DNA from: Spirochaetales bacterium
GTDB taxonomy: Bacteria > Spirochaetota > Spirochaetia > DTKZ01
Assembly (NCBI GenBank): GCA_031280945.1
Contig: JAITGB010000118.1
Span: 1 to 20,012, forward strand
Reading direction: 5' to 3'
Length of the DNA stretch: 20,012 nucleotides
Part shown: positions 13,805 to 20,012 of the stretch, in pieces
Layout: each line of letters opens with the position of its first letter
How positions within the stretch are numbered: the first letter of the stretch is position 1
Made by a program: the position numbers and the translations under genes
The notes under the pieces: model-generated
What the model was told of the DNA's origin: nothing
Databases searched by the model: none
What the model saw: the letters and a program-made list of their open reading frames with translations, nothing else

Positions 13805-14428
13805 TTGACGCCAGAACAGGATGAGCGCGTATTTACGCCAACGGAAAAAGACAGCGCGGCTGCGGCCCTGCCCAGCCACGCGGAATTCGGACAGCCCCTG
13901 CTTGTTATGAAGGGCAAAAAAGTCGTAAACATTTTCGGAGCCGCGTTTATCGTGGGCTTCATCGCGCTTCTCCTGCATTCGAGCATCACGGGGAAACTCG
14001 TTACAGCCGAGGGAGCGCCTTCGCCCATCAACAATCCGCTCATACTCGCGGCAATTAGTTTGACGCTCATCGCAATTAGTTTATACCGTTTGCAAAATTG
14101 TTTTTGCAGCGTCATCTTCTACGCGCGCCACATGGAAGTCATGAGCCTGCGCAGCGCGAGGGTCTACGCATACAAAGATATACGCAGCATTAAGCACATC
14201 GAAAACCGCAGAAAAAATTCACTTCTCACAATGAGCCTCTTCAGTAACCGCATGACGTGGGTATATCAAATCCTTCTCACGTCAGGGGACGCGCTCATCT
14301 TCGACAGCGTAAAGTATTCTTTCCTTCCCATAAAAATGACGCAGTGGACAACTAATTTAAGCGGCCCGGGCCCGAAAGAAAATTCTTCCGGCGAAACAGA
14401 AGCAGCAGGCGCAACGCTTCCGGCGTAA
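13805..14428 (+). CDS. Small membrane protein of unknown function, possible PH-like cytoplasmic domain
   Basis: I chose TTG 13805, which has GGAGG 6 nt upstream; the frame is open back to 13670, but that part runs through repeat copy C. The 207-residue product has an acidic, probably cytoplasmic head (1-35), two membrane helices at about 41-61 and 79-97 joined by a short loop, and a C-terminal domain of about 90 residues with alternating beta-like segments ('HMEVMSLRSARVYAYKDIRS', 'MTWVYQILLTSGDALIFDSV'). That arrangement resembles bacterial PH-domain membrane proteins, but I cannot confirm the family. The tail is Ser/Gly/Ala-rich. It is the only gene in its transcription unit and has no evident functional link to its neighbours. 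Confidence 0.72.
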   Translation: MTPEQDERVFTPTEKDSAAAALPSHAEFGQPLLVMKGKKVVNIFGAAFIVGFIALLLHSSITGKLVTAEGAPSPINNPLILAAISLTLIAISLYRLQNCFCSVIFYARHMEVMSLRSARVYAYKDIRSIKHIENRRKNSLLTMSLFSNRMTWVYQILLTSGDALIFDSVKYSFLPIKMTQWTTNLSGPGPKENSSGETEAAGATLPA

Positions 14429-14440
14429 GATTTCTGGCGC

Positions 14441-14474
14441 GGAAGGCCAATGTTCTCCTCCGTGGGGGTCTTCC
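14441..14474 (+). terminator. Weak terminator-like stem after the small membrane protein
   Basis: GGAAGGCC (14441-14448) can pair with GGTCTTCC (14467-14474), with one G-T wobble and an 18-nt loop, followed by TTACTT. It lies 12 nt after the stop codon. The long loop and poor T-run make it a weak candidate. Confidence 0.25.
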
Positions 14475-14493
14475 TTACTTAAGCGCATATTGA

Positions 14494-14522
14494 TTGACAA
14501 CCGGAAAAAAGGGCTGTAGTCT
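14494..14522 (+). promoter_or_regulatory. Candidate promoter of the TRAP operon
   Basis: A perfect TTGACA (14494-14499) is followed after 17 bp by TAGTCT (14517-14522), a weak -10 box. The leader of about 30 nt contains AAGGAGG before dctP. A weak -10 box with a perfect -35 may indicate an activator. Confidence 0.45.
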
Positions 14523-14557
14523 TTAGCAATACAATTTCATAAGGAGGAAATTTTGAA

Positions 14558-15571
14558 ATGAAAAAAACTCTGTTGACTCTCATTGTTCTGTCGGCGGCGG
14601 CCGGCATGGTTTTCGCGGGAGGCGGCGCGGATTCTTCCGCCGCGGGCAGCGCAAAAGCCGCTTCATTGACGGTGTATTCTCCGGGAAACGCTACGGCCGT
14701 ACCCACCAAAACCATTCTGAAATACAAGGAACTGGTGGAAGCCGCGTCGGGAGGAAAGATTCAGCTTACGGCCCATCATTCGGGAGAGCTGGGAAACGAC
14801 GCCGAGGCCCTGCAATCAACCCGCATGGGAACAATCGATATTATTTTTGCCGGAACATCGGGATTTACGAGTTTCTACGCCAAGGCGAGCATACTGGACC
14901 TGCCCTTTCTGTTTCGGGACGCGAAGCAGGCCTATGAAATCGTCAACAGCCCCATAGGGGAACAAATCTTTGGCGACCTGCCCAGCGTGGGCCTGGTGTA
15001 TCTTTCCGAGGGCGACAACGGAATGCGCCATATCGCCACCACCAAAAAACCGGTTCATACCGTGAACGATGTGAAGGGCCTTAAAATCCGCGTGCCGACC
15101 AGCAAAATGTACCTTGACGTATGGGGAGCCCTGGGAGCTACGCCTGTCGCCCTTGCCCTGAACGAACTGGCCATCGCCCTGTCCAACGGTACAGCCGAGG
15201 CGCAGGACAACGCTACCTATCACCTTGTCGCCAACGCTACCTACGACCACATCAAGCACTATAGTTTTATCAATTATATGTGGATGGGCTGCACCATGGC
15301 GGCCAACGCGGATATGTGGAAGAAACTCAGTCCCGAACAGCAGAAGATTCTCAAGGAGCAGGCTGTGGCGGCGGCAAAGTATTCTTTTGACACAATTGAA
15401 CAGGACAATGTTACCGCTACCGAAACCCTGAAAAAAGCCGGGGTTCAGTTTGATACCAGCCCCGACATTAAAAGTTTTAAGGACAAACTCGGCGGCAGTA
15501 ACTACTACAAGCAGTATGCCGGAGAGAAATGGTATAACCAGAGCATCATCGACCAGATTCTGGCAAAATAG
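14558..15571 (+). CDS. dctP: TRAP transporter substrate-binding protein, DctP family
   Basis: This 337-residue periplasmic protein has the signal peptide 'MKKTLLTLIVLSAAAGMVFA' ending in 'FAGGG', as in the TctC protein above. The DctP fold shows in 'SGELGNDAEALQSTRMGTID' (75-94), 'LDLPFLFRDAKQAYEI' (113-128) and 'DVKGLKIRVPTSKMYLDVW' (171-189); R178 matches the conserved carboxylate-binding arginine. 'NGTAEAQDNATYHL' (210-223) follows. The start is ATG 14558 with AAGGAGG upstream; TTG 14553 would stop at once. It binds an organic acid, probably a carboxylate, and delivers it to DctQ/DctM. It is the first gene of the operon, with a GC hairpin directly after the stop. Confidence 0.95.
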   Translation: MKKTLLTLIVLSAAAGMVFAGGGADSSAAGSAKAASLTVYSPGNATAVPTKTILKYKELVEAASGGKIQLTAHHSGELGNDAEALQSTRMGTIDIIFAGTSGFTSFYAKASILDLPFLFRDAKQAYEIVNSPIGEQIFGDLPSVGLVYLSEGDNGMRHIATTKKPVHTVNDVKGLKIRVPTSKMYLDVWGALGATPVALALNELAIALSNGTAEAQDNATYHLVANATYDHIKHYSFINYMWMGCTMAANADMWKKLSPEQQKILKEQAVAAAKYSFDTIEQDNVTATETLKKAGVQFDTSPDIKSFKDKLGGSNYYKQYAGEKWYNQSIIDQILAK

Positions 15572-15587
15572 GGGGCGTCTTCGCCCC
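15572..15587 (+). terminator. Small GC hairpin between dctP and dctQ
   Basis: GGGGCG-TCTT-CGCCCC, followed by TTT, begins at the base after the dctP stop codon. The dctQ Shine-Dalgarno follows 8 nt later. It probably attenuates transcription or protects the dctP 3' end, mirroring the hairpin after the ABC binding-protein gene. Confidence 0.5.
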
Positions 15588-15609
15588 TTTGCCCCGGAGG
15601 AATTACACG

Positions 15610-16098
15610 ATGAGGATTGCAAAGAAAATTCTTGACGCTATAAGCACAGCCGCGCGGGTTTTGATGATGTGCCTTATAGCGGGAATAGTTCTTCTTATGC
15701 TGAACGAAATCGCGCTGCGTAATATTTTCAACAATTCCTTCCGGGGCATGACGGAAATAGCCGGCCTTTTTTTTATGTGGATGGCTTTTCTGGGTATTGC
15801 CGTACTCTACGACCAAAACCGTCTGATTGCTTTGGATATGATTTATACGCGGCTGCGGGGGCCGGTAAAAACTGTTGTCTGGTATCTGCATACCCTTGTG
15901 GGTTTGTGTCTGGGGCTCATTATGCTGGTGTCTTTTGCCGGCCTTTTCCCTTTTGTTACGACCGAGCGCTTTTCATCCATGCCGGAGATTTCAAAAGTAT
16001 GGCAGTATTTTCCGCTGTGCTTTGCGGGGGGGTTTATAAGCCTGAAAGCGGCGTACAGCCTCGCCGAGAAAATTCTGGGTAAGGCGGGCCGCGCGTGA
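15610..16098 (+). CDS. dctQ: TRAP transporter small permease, DctQ family
   Basis: This 162-residue protein has four membrane helices, at about 16-33, 48-67, 88-110 and 128-147. The family motif 'NEIALRNIFNNSFRGMTEIA' (32-51) is followed by 'FFMWMAFLGIAVLYDQNRLI'. The start is ATG 15610 with GGAGG 9 nt upstream; an in-frame extension to 15589 would lie in the hairpin. Its stop codon overlaps the dctM start (GTGA), so the two permease genes are translationally coupled. It would form the membrane unit of the Na+-driven importer together with DctM. Confidence 0.93.
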   Translation: MRIAKKILDAISTAARVLMMCLIAGIVLLMLNEIALRNIFNNSFRGMTEIAGLFFMWMAFLGIAVLYDQNRLIALDMIYTRLRGPVKTVVWYLHTLVGLCLGLIMLVSFAGLFPFVTTERFSSMPEISKVWQYFPLCFAGGFISLKAAYSLAEKILGKAGRA

Positions 16099-17366
16099 TA
16101 AGTTTTTTCATCGTATTTATTGTACTCCTCGTCCTGGGCGCTCCTATTGCCGTGTCCATAGGCGCGGGCGCAATTATCGGCTGCATTTGGCTGGGATACC
16201 CTCTTATGGTTATTGGCCAGAAGATGGTTTCCGGCATTGATTCTTTTCTGCTTATCGCTATTCCGCTTTTTGTTCTGGCGGGAAACCTTATGAACGCCGG
16301 AAAAATCACGGAGAGAATCTTTAACTTCGCAAAAGAGCTTGTGGGCTGGATACCCGGCGGCCTGGGTCATGCCAATGTGGTAGCGAGCATCATTTTCGCG
16401 GGTATGTCGGGCAGCGCCGCCGCCGATGCGGGGGGCCTGGGAACCATTGAAATGGAAGCCATGACCCGAAACGGCTACGACAAGGAATTCTCCGCGGCCA
16501 TAACCGCGGCCTCCTCTGTTATCGGGCCCATATTTCCGCCGTCCATACCGCTTATTATCTACGGGTCTATCGCCAGCGTCAGCGTTTCGCAGCTTTTTAT
16601 GGGGGGCGTTGTTCCGGGGCTGCTCCTGGGCTTTTCCCTTATGATTCTGGTATTTATTATGGCCATGAAGCGGGGCTATCCCAGAACCCGTTTTAGCGCG
16701 GCGGCCCTTGTAAGGCAGTTTTTCGCTTCAATACTTTCGATTATCACTCCCCTGATTATTTTAAGCGGCTTTACTCTGGGATGGTTTACCCCGACAGAGG
16801 CTTCCAGTATAGCTGTGGGCTATGCTCTTGTTATCGCAATTTTTGTGTACCATACGATGAACTGGGCGGCTTTCAAAAAGTGTCTTGCGGAAAGCGCCTT
16901 AACTTCGGCGAATACTCTTTTTATTATTGGCTCTTCAACGCTGTTTGCCTATGTGCTTATTAAAGAGGGAATATCCGCTTCTCTGGCGGGTTTCCTTTTG
17001 GGTATCAGCTCAAATCCGAATGCGGCTCTTCTTATTATCAACGTTTTTCTGCTGCTCCTGGGTATGTTTATGGAACCGGGGGCTATTCTTACCCTGATGC
17101 TGCCCATTCTTATTCCCCTGGCGCAGGGCCTTAGCCTCGATATGGTACACTTTGGCGTGGTCGTGGTACTCAATCTTATGATAGGCCAGATAACGCCGCC
17201 CTTTGGCGTCTGCCTTTTTATTATCAGCGATGTGGGAAAGGTGGAGCTTAACAAACTCTACCGCGTTATACTGGTTTTCCTGATTCCGCTTGTCGGTACG
17301 CTTTTTATCTGCACGTACGCGCCGGGAAGCGTAACGTGGCTGCCCTATACGCTGATTGCCAAGTAG
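16095..17366 (+). CDS. dctM: TRAP transporter large permease, DctM family
   Basis: This 423-residue protein of about 11-12 helices has the usual DctM length. Motifs are 'IAIPLFVLAGNLMNAGKITE' (55-74), 'IIFAGMSGSAAADAGGLGTI' (98-117), 'SSVIGPIFPPSIPLIIYG' (140-157), 'GWFTPTEASSIAVGYAL' (229-245) and the C-terminal 'GQITPPFGVCLFIISDV'. These include the Na+- and substrate-coordinating loops of the family. The start is GTG 16095 in a four-base overlap with the dctQ stop; its own ribosome binding site is poor, as expected for a coupled gene. A 9-bp palindrome and a repeat fragment follow the stop. Confidence 0.95.
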   Translation: MISFFIVFIVLLVLGAPIAVSIGAGAIIGCIWLGYPLMVIGQKMVSGIDSFLLIAIPLFVLAGNLMNAGKITERIFNFAKELVGWIPGGLGHANVVASIIFAGMSGSAAADAGGLGTIEMEAMTRNGYDKEFSAAITAASSVIGPIFPPSIPLIIYGSIASVSVSQLFMGGVVPGLLLGFSLMILVFIMAMKRGYPRTRFSAAALVRQFFASILSIITPLIILSGFTLGWFTPTEASSIAVGYALVIAIFVYHTMNWAAFKKCLAESALTSANTLFIIGSSTLFAYVLIKEGISASLAGFLLGISSNPNAALLIINVFLLLLGMFMEPGAILTLMLPILIPLAQGLSLDMVHFGVVVVLNLMIGQITPPFGVCLFIISDVGKVELNKLYRVILVFLIPLVGTLFICTYAPGSVTWLPYTLIAK

Positions 17367-17387
17367 GCTGTGCTGCCGCATTTGCCG

Positions 17388-17409
17388 GCGCTGTAAATAA
17401 TTACAGCGC
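17388..17409. other. Palindrome after dctM, possible transcript end
   Basis: GCGCTGTAA-ATAA-TTACAGCGC is a perfect 9-bp stem with a 4-nt loop, 21 nt past the dctM stop. No U-tract follows; a GC-rich stretch (GCGCAGCGCG) follows instead. It could end or protect the TRAP transcript, or serve as a protein-binding palindrome before the next gene. Confidence 0.45.
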
Positions 17410-17427
17410 GCGCAGCGCGAAAGCCCG

Positions 17428-17456
17428 TGGGGCGCAAAGGATTGAAGCGGAAAGCC
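17428..17456 (-). repeat. Fragment of the hairpin repeat: 3' end only (copy D)
   Basis: Read on the minus strand: TTCCGCTTC, then AATCCTTTGCGCCCCA. This corresponds to the last two thirds of the conserved 36-nt linker (TTCCGCTTC, TATCCCTTGCGCGGCCCA) with a few changes. No conserved hairpin 1, 23-nt linker or hairpin 2 is attached. It is a decayed or truncated member. Confidence 0.5.
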
Positions 17457-17468
17457 TCCCTCAAAAAC

Positions 17469-17495
17469 TTGACACCTTCGGCAAAGCGATATAGT
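17469..17495 (+). promoter_or_regulatory. Candidate promoter abutting the OYE-type gene
   Basis: A perfect TTGACA (17469-17474) is followed by TATAGT (17490-17495) at 15 bp, or by TAGTTT (17492-17497) at 17 bp. The ATG at 17504 is 8 nt after the first -10 box, and no Shine-Dalgarno is present. The transcript would therefore begin at, or within two bases of, the start codon. Confidence 0.5.
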
Positions 17496-17503
17496 TTTGT
17501 GCA

Positions 17504-18709
17504 ATGAGGTACGAACGCTTGTTTTCGCCTGTTTCTTTTGGCGGGCGCTCCGCTGTGAACAGGTTTGCGGCCCAGGCCATGGAGGGTAACGACGGGGAGG
17601 CGGGAGGCGCGGTGTCGGAGCGGGGGCGGGAACGCTACAGGGCTCTTGCGCGGGGCGGCTGGGGCGTTGTGGTGGTGGAGGCAATTTCCGTTGTGCATAG
17701 TCCCCTGGCGCGGAAGTTCGGCCTTGTTATGGCGCCTGAAAACCTGGAGAGCTTCAAGAGGCTCGTGGGGGATTTTAAGGAGATTTTTCCCGAGGGGCTG
17801 CTTCTTTTTCAGCTTACGCATTCGGGCCGCAATTCCGGCTCTTTTTCGCGGAGGACGTGTTTGTACCCTGGGGATGCTCCTCCTGGGTCTCATCTTCTTG
17901 ACACGAGCGAAGTTGAGGCGATTGGGGAGGCTTTTATCCGCGCGGCGCGTCTTGCACAGGAGGCGGGCGCGGACGGTATAGACTTCAAGATGTGCCACGG
18001 GTATTTGGGCGCGGAGATGCTGCGCCCGGCGAACCTGCGCGATGATAAATGGGGGGGGAGTTTTGAGAACCGCACCCGCTTTATACGCGAAATCGCGGGA
18101 GAGATTATTTCCGGCAGGAGGAGCCGCGATTTTATTGTGGGTTCGCGGGTTTCGCTTTTTGAGGGCGTGCGGGGGGGCTGCGGCACTGCGGGGCCCGATG
18201 AGCTTATTGAGGATTTGGGTGAGATGGATAGGGTGATTCTCCTTCTGCGCGAGACGGGAATGGATTATATCAATGTGTCGGCGGGGATTCCGGCTCTTAC
18301 GCCGGAGATTACGCGGCCTACAAAGCCTTCTGTGCGGTTTTATCTTCATCATTTCCGGTACGCGGCGCGGGTCAAGGAGCTTGCGCCGGAGCTGACTGTG
18401 ATTGGGTCTGCGTATTCGGTTCTTGCGGGGGAGGCTGCGGCGTACGCGGAGGAGAATATCGCCAGGGGGTATGTTGACTGCGCGGGTTTTGGCCGCCAGA
18501 GTTTCGCTGACCCCCTGTACCCCGCGAAGCTGCTTTCGGGCGAGAAGGTGGATTACTGTATCGCCTGTTCGGGGTGCAGCAGGCTTATGGCTGCCCAACT
18601 GAATGACGGGTGCATTGTTTATAATCCCTACTACAGGGAAGTCAACAAAAATTTCGCAAAAAATTCGGCGCGGGATTCCGCTGGGGATTCCAGAGGGGGC
18701 GGCGCATGA
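17504..18709 (+). CDS. Old Yellow Enzyme family flavin oxidoreductase with a C-terminal 4Fe-4S motif
   Basis: This 401-residue protein has an FMN-binding TIM barrel. Seen are 'NRFAAQAMEGNDG' (19-31), 'LFQLTHSGRNSG' (101-112), 'GIDFKMCHGYLGAEMLRPAN' (158-177) with 'LRDDKWGGSFENRTRF' (178-193), and the phosphate-binding end 'DCAGFGRQSFADP' (325-337). The tail has Cys 352, 355, 358 and 370 (C-x2-C-x2-C-x11-C), close to the cluster site of trimethylamine dehydrogenase and 2,4-dienoyl-CoA reductase. Unlike those enzymes, the protein stops there and has no C-terminal FAD/NAD(P) domain. Its stop codon overlaps the ATG of the next flavoprotein gene (ATGA), so that partner may supply electrons. It would reduce an activated C=C bond or a similar group; the substrate is unknown. 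Gly codons GGG are frequent, giving a visibly G-rich coding strand. Confidence 0.88.
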   Translation: MRYERLFSPVSFGGRSAVNRFAAQAMEGNDGEAGGAVSERGRERYRALARGGWGVVVVEAISVVHSPLARKFGLVMAPENLESFKRLVGDFKEIFPEGLLLFQLTHSGRNSGSFSRRTCLYPGDAPPGSHLLDTSEVEAIGEAFIRAARLAQEAGADGIDFKMCHGYLGAEMLRPANLRDDKWGGSFENRTRFIREIAGEIISGRRSRDFIVGSRVSLFEGVRGGCGTAGPDELIEDLGEMDRVILLLRETGMDYINVSAGIPALTPEITRPTKPSVRFYLHHFRYAARVKELAPELTVIGSAYSVLAGEAAAYAEENIARGYVDCAGFGRQSFADPLYPAKLLSGEKVDYCIACSGCSRLMAAQLNDGCIVYNPYYREVNKNFAKNSARDSAGDSRGGGA

Positions 18710-20012
18710 GCGGGCATACAGGGGAGGCGGGCCGGACGGGGGGTTTGCCGGAGCCTGACGAGAGGATTTCCGTGGGGGGCAAAGCTCTTTCTGTGCGCCG
18801 CGTTACTGTTCTTGTTATAGGGAGCGGGGCGGCTTCCCTTGCCGCGGCGGACAGGCTGGCCGAGGCGGGGGTAGGGGGCCTTGCCCTTGTAACCGAAGAC
18901 CTTGCGGGGGGGACTTCCCTCAATACGGGGAGCGATAAGCAGACTTATTACAAACTTTCCACGGGACAGAAAACGCCTGATTCGCCCTACGAGATGGCAC
19001 GGGCCATGTATTCGGGGGGGGCTATGCACGGGGATATTGCCCTTGTGGAGGCCCTGTGCAGTACGGAGGCTTTTTATCATCTTCTTTCTATAGGGGTGCC
19101 TTTTCCCCGAAACCGCTACGGGGGGGTTGTGGGTTACAAGACGGACCATGACCCCAAGGACAGGGGGACTTCTATCGGCCCCTATACTTCAAAGGCTATG
19201 GTGGAGTGTCTTCTGAAAGAGGTGCGCCGCCGGAACATTCCTATATATGATGGTTTTGAGGTTGTGTCCCTCCTTGTGGAAGGGGGGAGGGCTGTGGGGG
19301 CTCTGTGCATGGACACCTCCCGTCTTGCGGAGGATGACTATGGTCGTCCCCTTTTTATGGCCGCTTCCGGTGTTTTCGGCGTGGGCGGCCCCGGGGGGTT
19401 GTACGAGGCTTCGGTGTACCCTCCGGTTCATACGGGGGCTATTGGTCTTGCCCTTGAAGCGGGGGCGGAGGCTGTAAATTTGACTGAATCCCAGTACGGC
19501 CTTGCTTCGGTAAAATTCCGCTGGAACGTTTCGGGAACCTACGAGCAGGTTATTCCCCGCTACATCAGCCTGAGCGCGGAGGGCGGGGAGGAGAGGGAGT
19601 TTCTTCTTCCTTTTTTTGAGAACGCGGGAAAGATGAACTCCGCGATTTTTCTGAAAGGCTACCAGTGGCCTTTTGACCCCCGCAAAATCGAAAACGGGGG
19701 GTCTTCCCTGATAGATATTCTCGTGTACCGCGAGCGCGTTCTTCTGGGGCGCAGGGTTTTTCTTGATTACAGGCAGAACACGGGGGGCGGGGATTTTCAT
19801 TTTGAGGAACTTTCCGGGGAGGCCCGTTCGTACCTTGACAATTCGGGAGCCCTTTTCGGGACTCCTCTGGAACGCCTTGAAAAGATGAACCCCCTTGCCA
19901 TTGAACTGTACAGGAGCCGCGGCATAGACCTTGCCCGTGAGCCTTTGGAGATTGCGGTGTCGGCCCAGCACAACAACGGGGGCCTTGCGGCGGACATCTG
20001 GTGGGAATCCAC
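18706..20012 (+). CDS. FAD-dependent fumarate-reductase-type flavoprotein, cut by window end
   Basis: An open frame runs from ATG 18706 to the right edge (435 codons, no stop), so the protein is incomplete. It has an N-terminal FAD-binding Rossmann motif 'VLVIGSGAASLAAADRLAEA' (35-54), the following 'GGTSLNTGSDKQTYYKL' loop, and at the truncated end 'AVSAQHNNGGLAADIWWES', the His-x-x-Gly-Gly region typical of the fumarate reductase / succinate dehydrogenase flavoprotein superfamily. No signal peptide is visible, so it is cytoplasmic. The ATG overlaps the OYE stop by four bases, indicating translational coupling and probably a functional pair. It may oxidise or reduce a carboxylate, or pass electrons to the OYE partner. 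The superfamily is well supported; the reaction is not. Confidence 0.85.
   Translation, partial: MSGHTGEAGRTGGLPEPDERISVGGKALSVRRVTVLVIGSGAASLAAADRLAEAGVGGLALVTEDLAGGTSLNTGSDKQTYYKLSTGQKTPDSPYEMARAMYSGGAMHGDIALVEALCSTEAFYHLLSIGVPFPRNRYGGVVGYKTDHDPKDRGTSIGPYTSKAMVECLLKEVRRRNIPIYDGFEVVSLLVEGGRAVGALCMDTSRLAEDDYGRPLFMAASGVFGVGGPGGLYEASVYPPVHTGAIGLALEAGAEAVNLTESQYGLASVKFRWNVSGTYEQVIPRYISLSAEGGEEREFLLPFFENAGKMNSAIFLKGYQWPFDPRKIENGGSSLIDILVYRERVLLGRRVFLDYRQNTGGGDFHFEELSGEARSYLDNSGALFGTPLERLEKMNPLAIELYRSRGIDLAREPLEIAVSAQHNNGGLAADIWWES

Noticed and set aside
17345..18598. A 417-codon open frame antisense to the OYE-type gene
   Set aside because: The product is Arg/Pro/His-rich with no recognisable domain; the plus strand encodes complete OYE motifs.

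Overview
The window looks like part of a spirochete chromosome, most likely a host-associated or gut Treponema. This rests on recall of family features, not a search. Two solute-binding proteins have the 'VFAGGG' signal-peptide end I associate with treponemes. The region is rich in binding-protein-dependent carboxylate transporters, and its enzyme set is that of an anaerobe. No rRNA, tRNA, IS transposase, phage gene or CRISPR array was seen.

Layout: 1-311 (-) is the start of a secreted protein that runs off the left edge. 657-1532 (+) is a DUF2156 / LPG-synthase C-terminal-domain protein. 1674-4831 (-) is a tripartite tricarboxylate transporter operon in the order tctB-tctC-tctA, with its own strong promoter. 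5131-5811 (-) is a ribulose-phosphate 3-epimerase family enzyme. 5928-9783 (-) is a complete Fbp/Afu-type ABC importer: lipoprotein, ATPase and fused permease. 10105-11247 (+) is a COG3964-type metallohydrolase that converges on, and overlaps by 28 bp, an aconitase-superfamily hydratase at 11220-13559 (-). 13805-14428 (+) is a small membrane protein of unknown function. 14558-17366 (+) is a TRAP transporter operon, dctP-dctQ-dctM. 17504 to the right edge (+) is an Old Yellow Enzyme-type oxidoreductase, translationally coupled to a fumarate-reductase-type flavoprotein that is cut by the window end.

Taken together, the region imports organic acids or phosphorylated compounds by three unrelated transporter classes. 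It encodes enzymes that would deacylate, hydrate or dehydrate, and reduce such compounds. The exact substrates cannot be read from the sequence.

The most unusual content is not protein-coding. A dispersed, modular repeat occurs in three full copies (381-503, extended to 587; 9875-10001; 13606-13716) and in fragments (4887-5102, 17428-17456). It has strictly conserved linkers separated by perfect hairpins whose sequence differs from copy to copy while pairing is kept. In all three full copies the element lies just upstream of, and in the same direction as, a protein gene. A second observation is that three genes have a good -10 box 6 to 8 nt before the start codon and no ribosome binding site, which suggests leaderless mRNAs.
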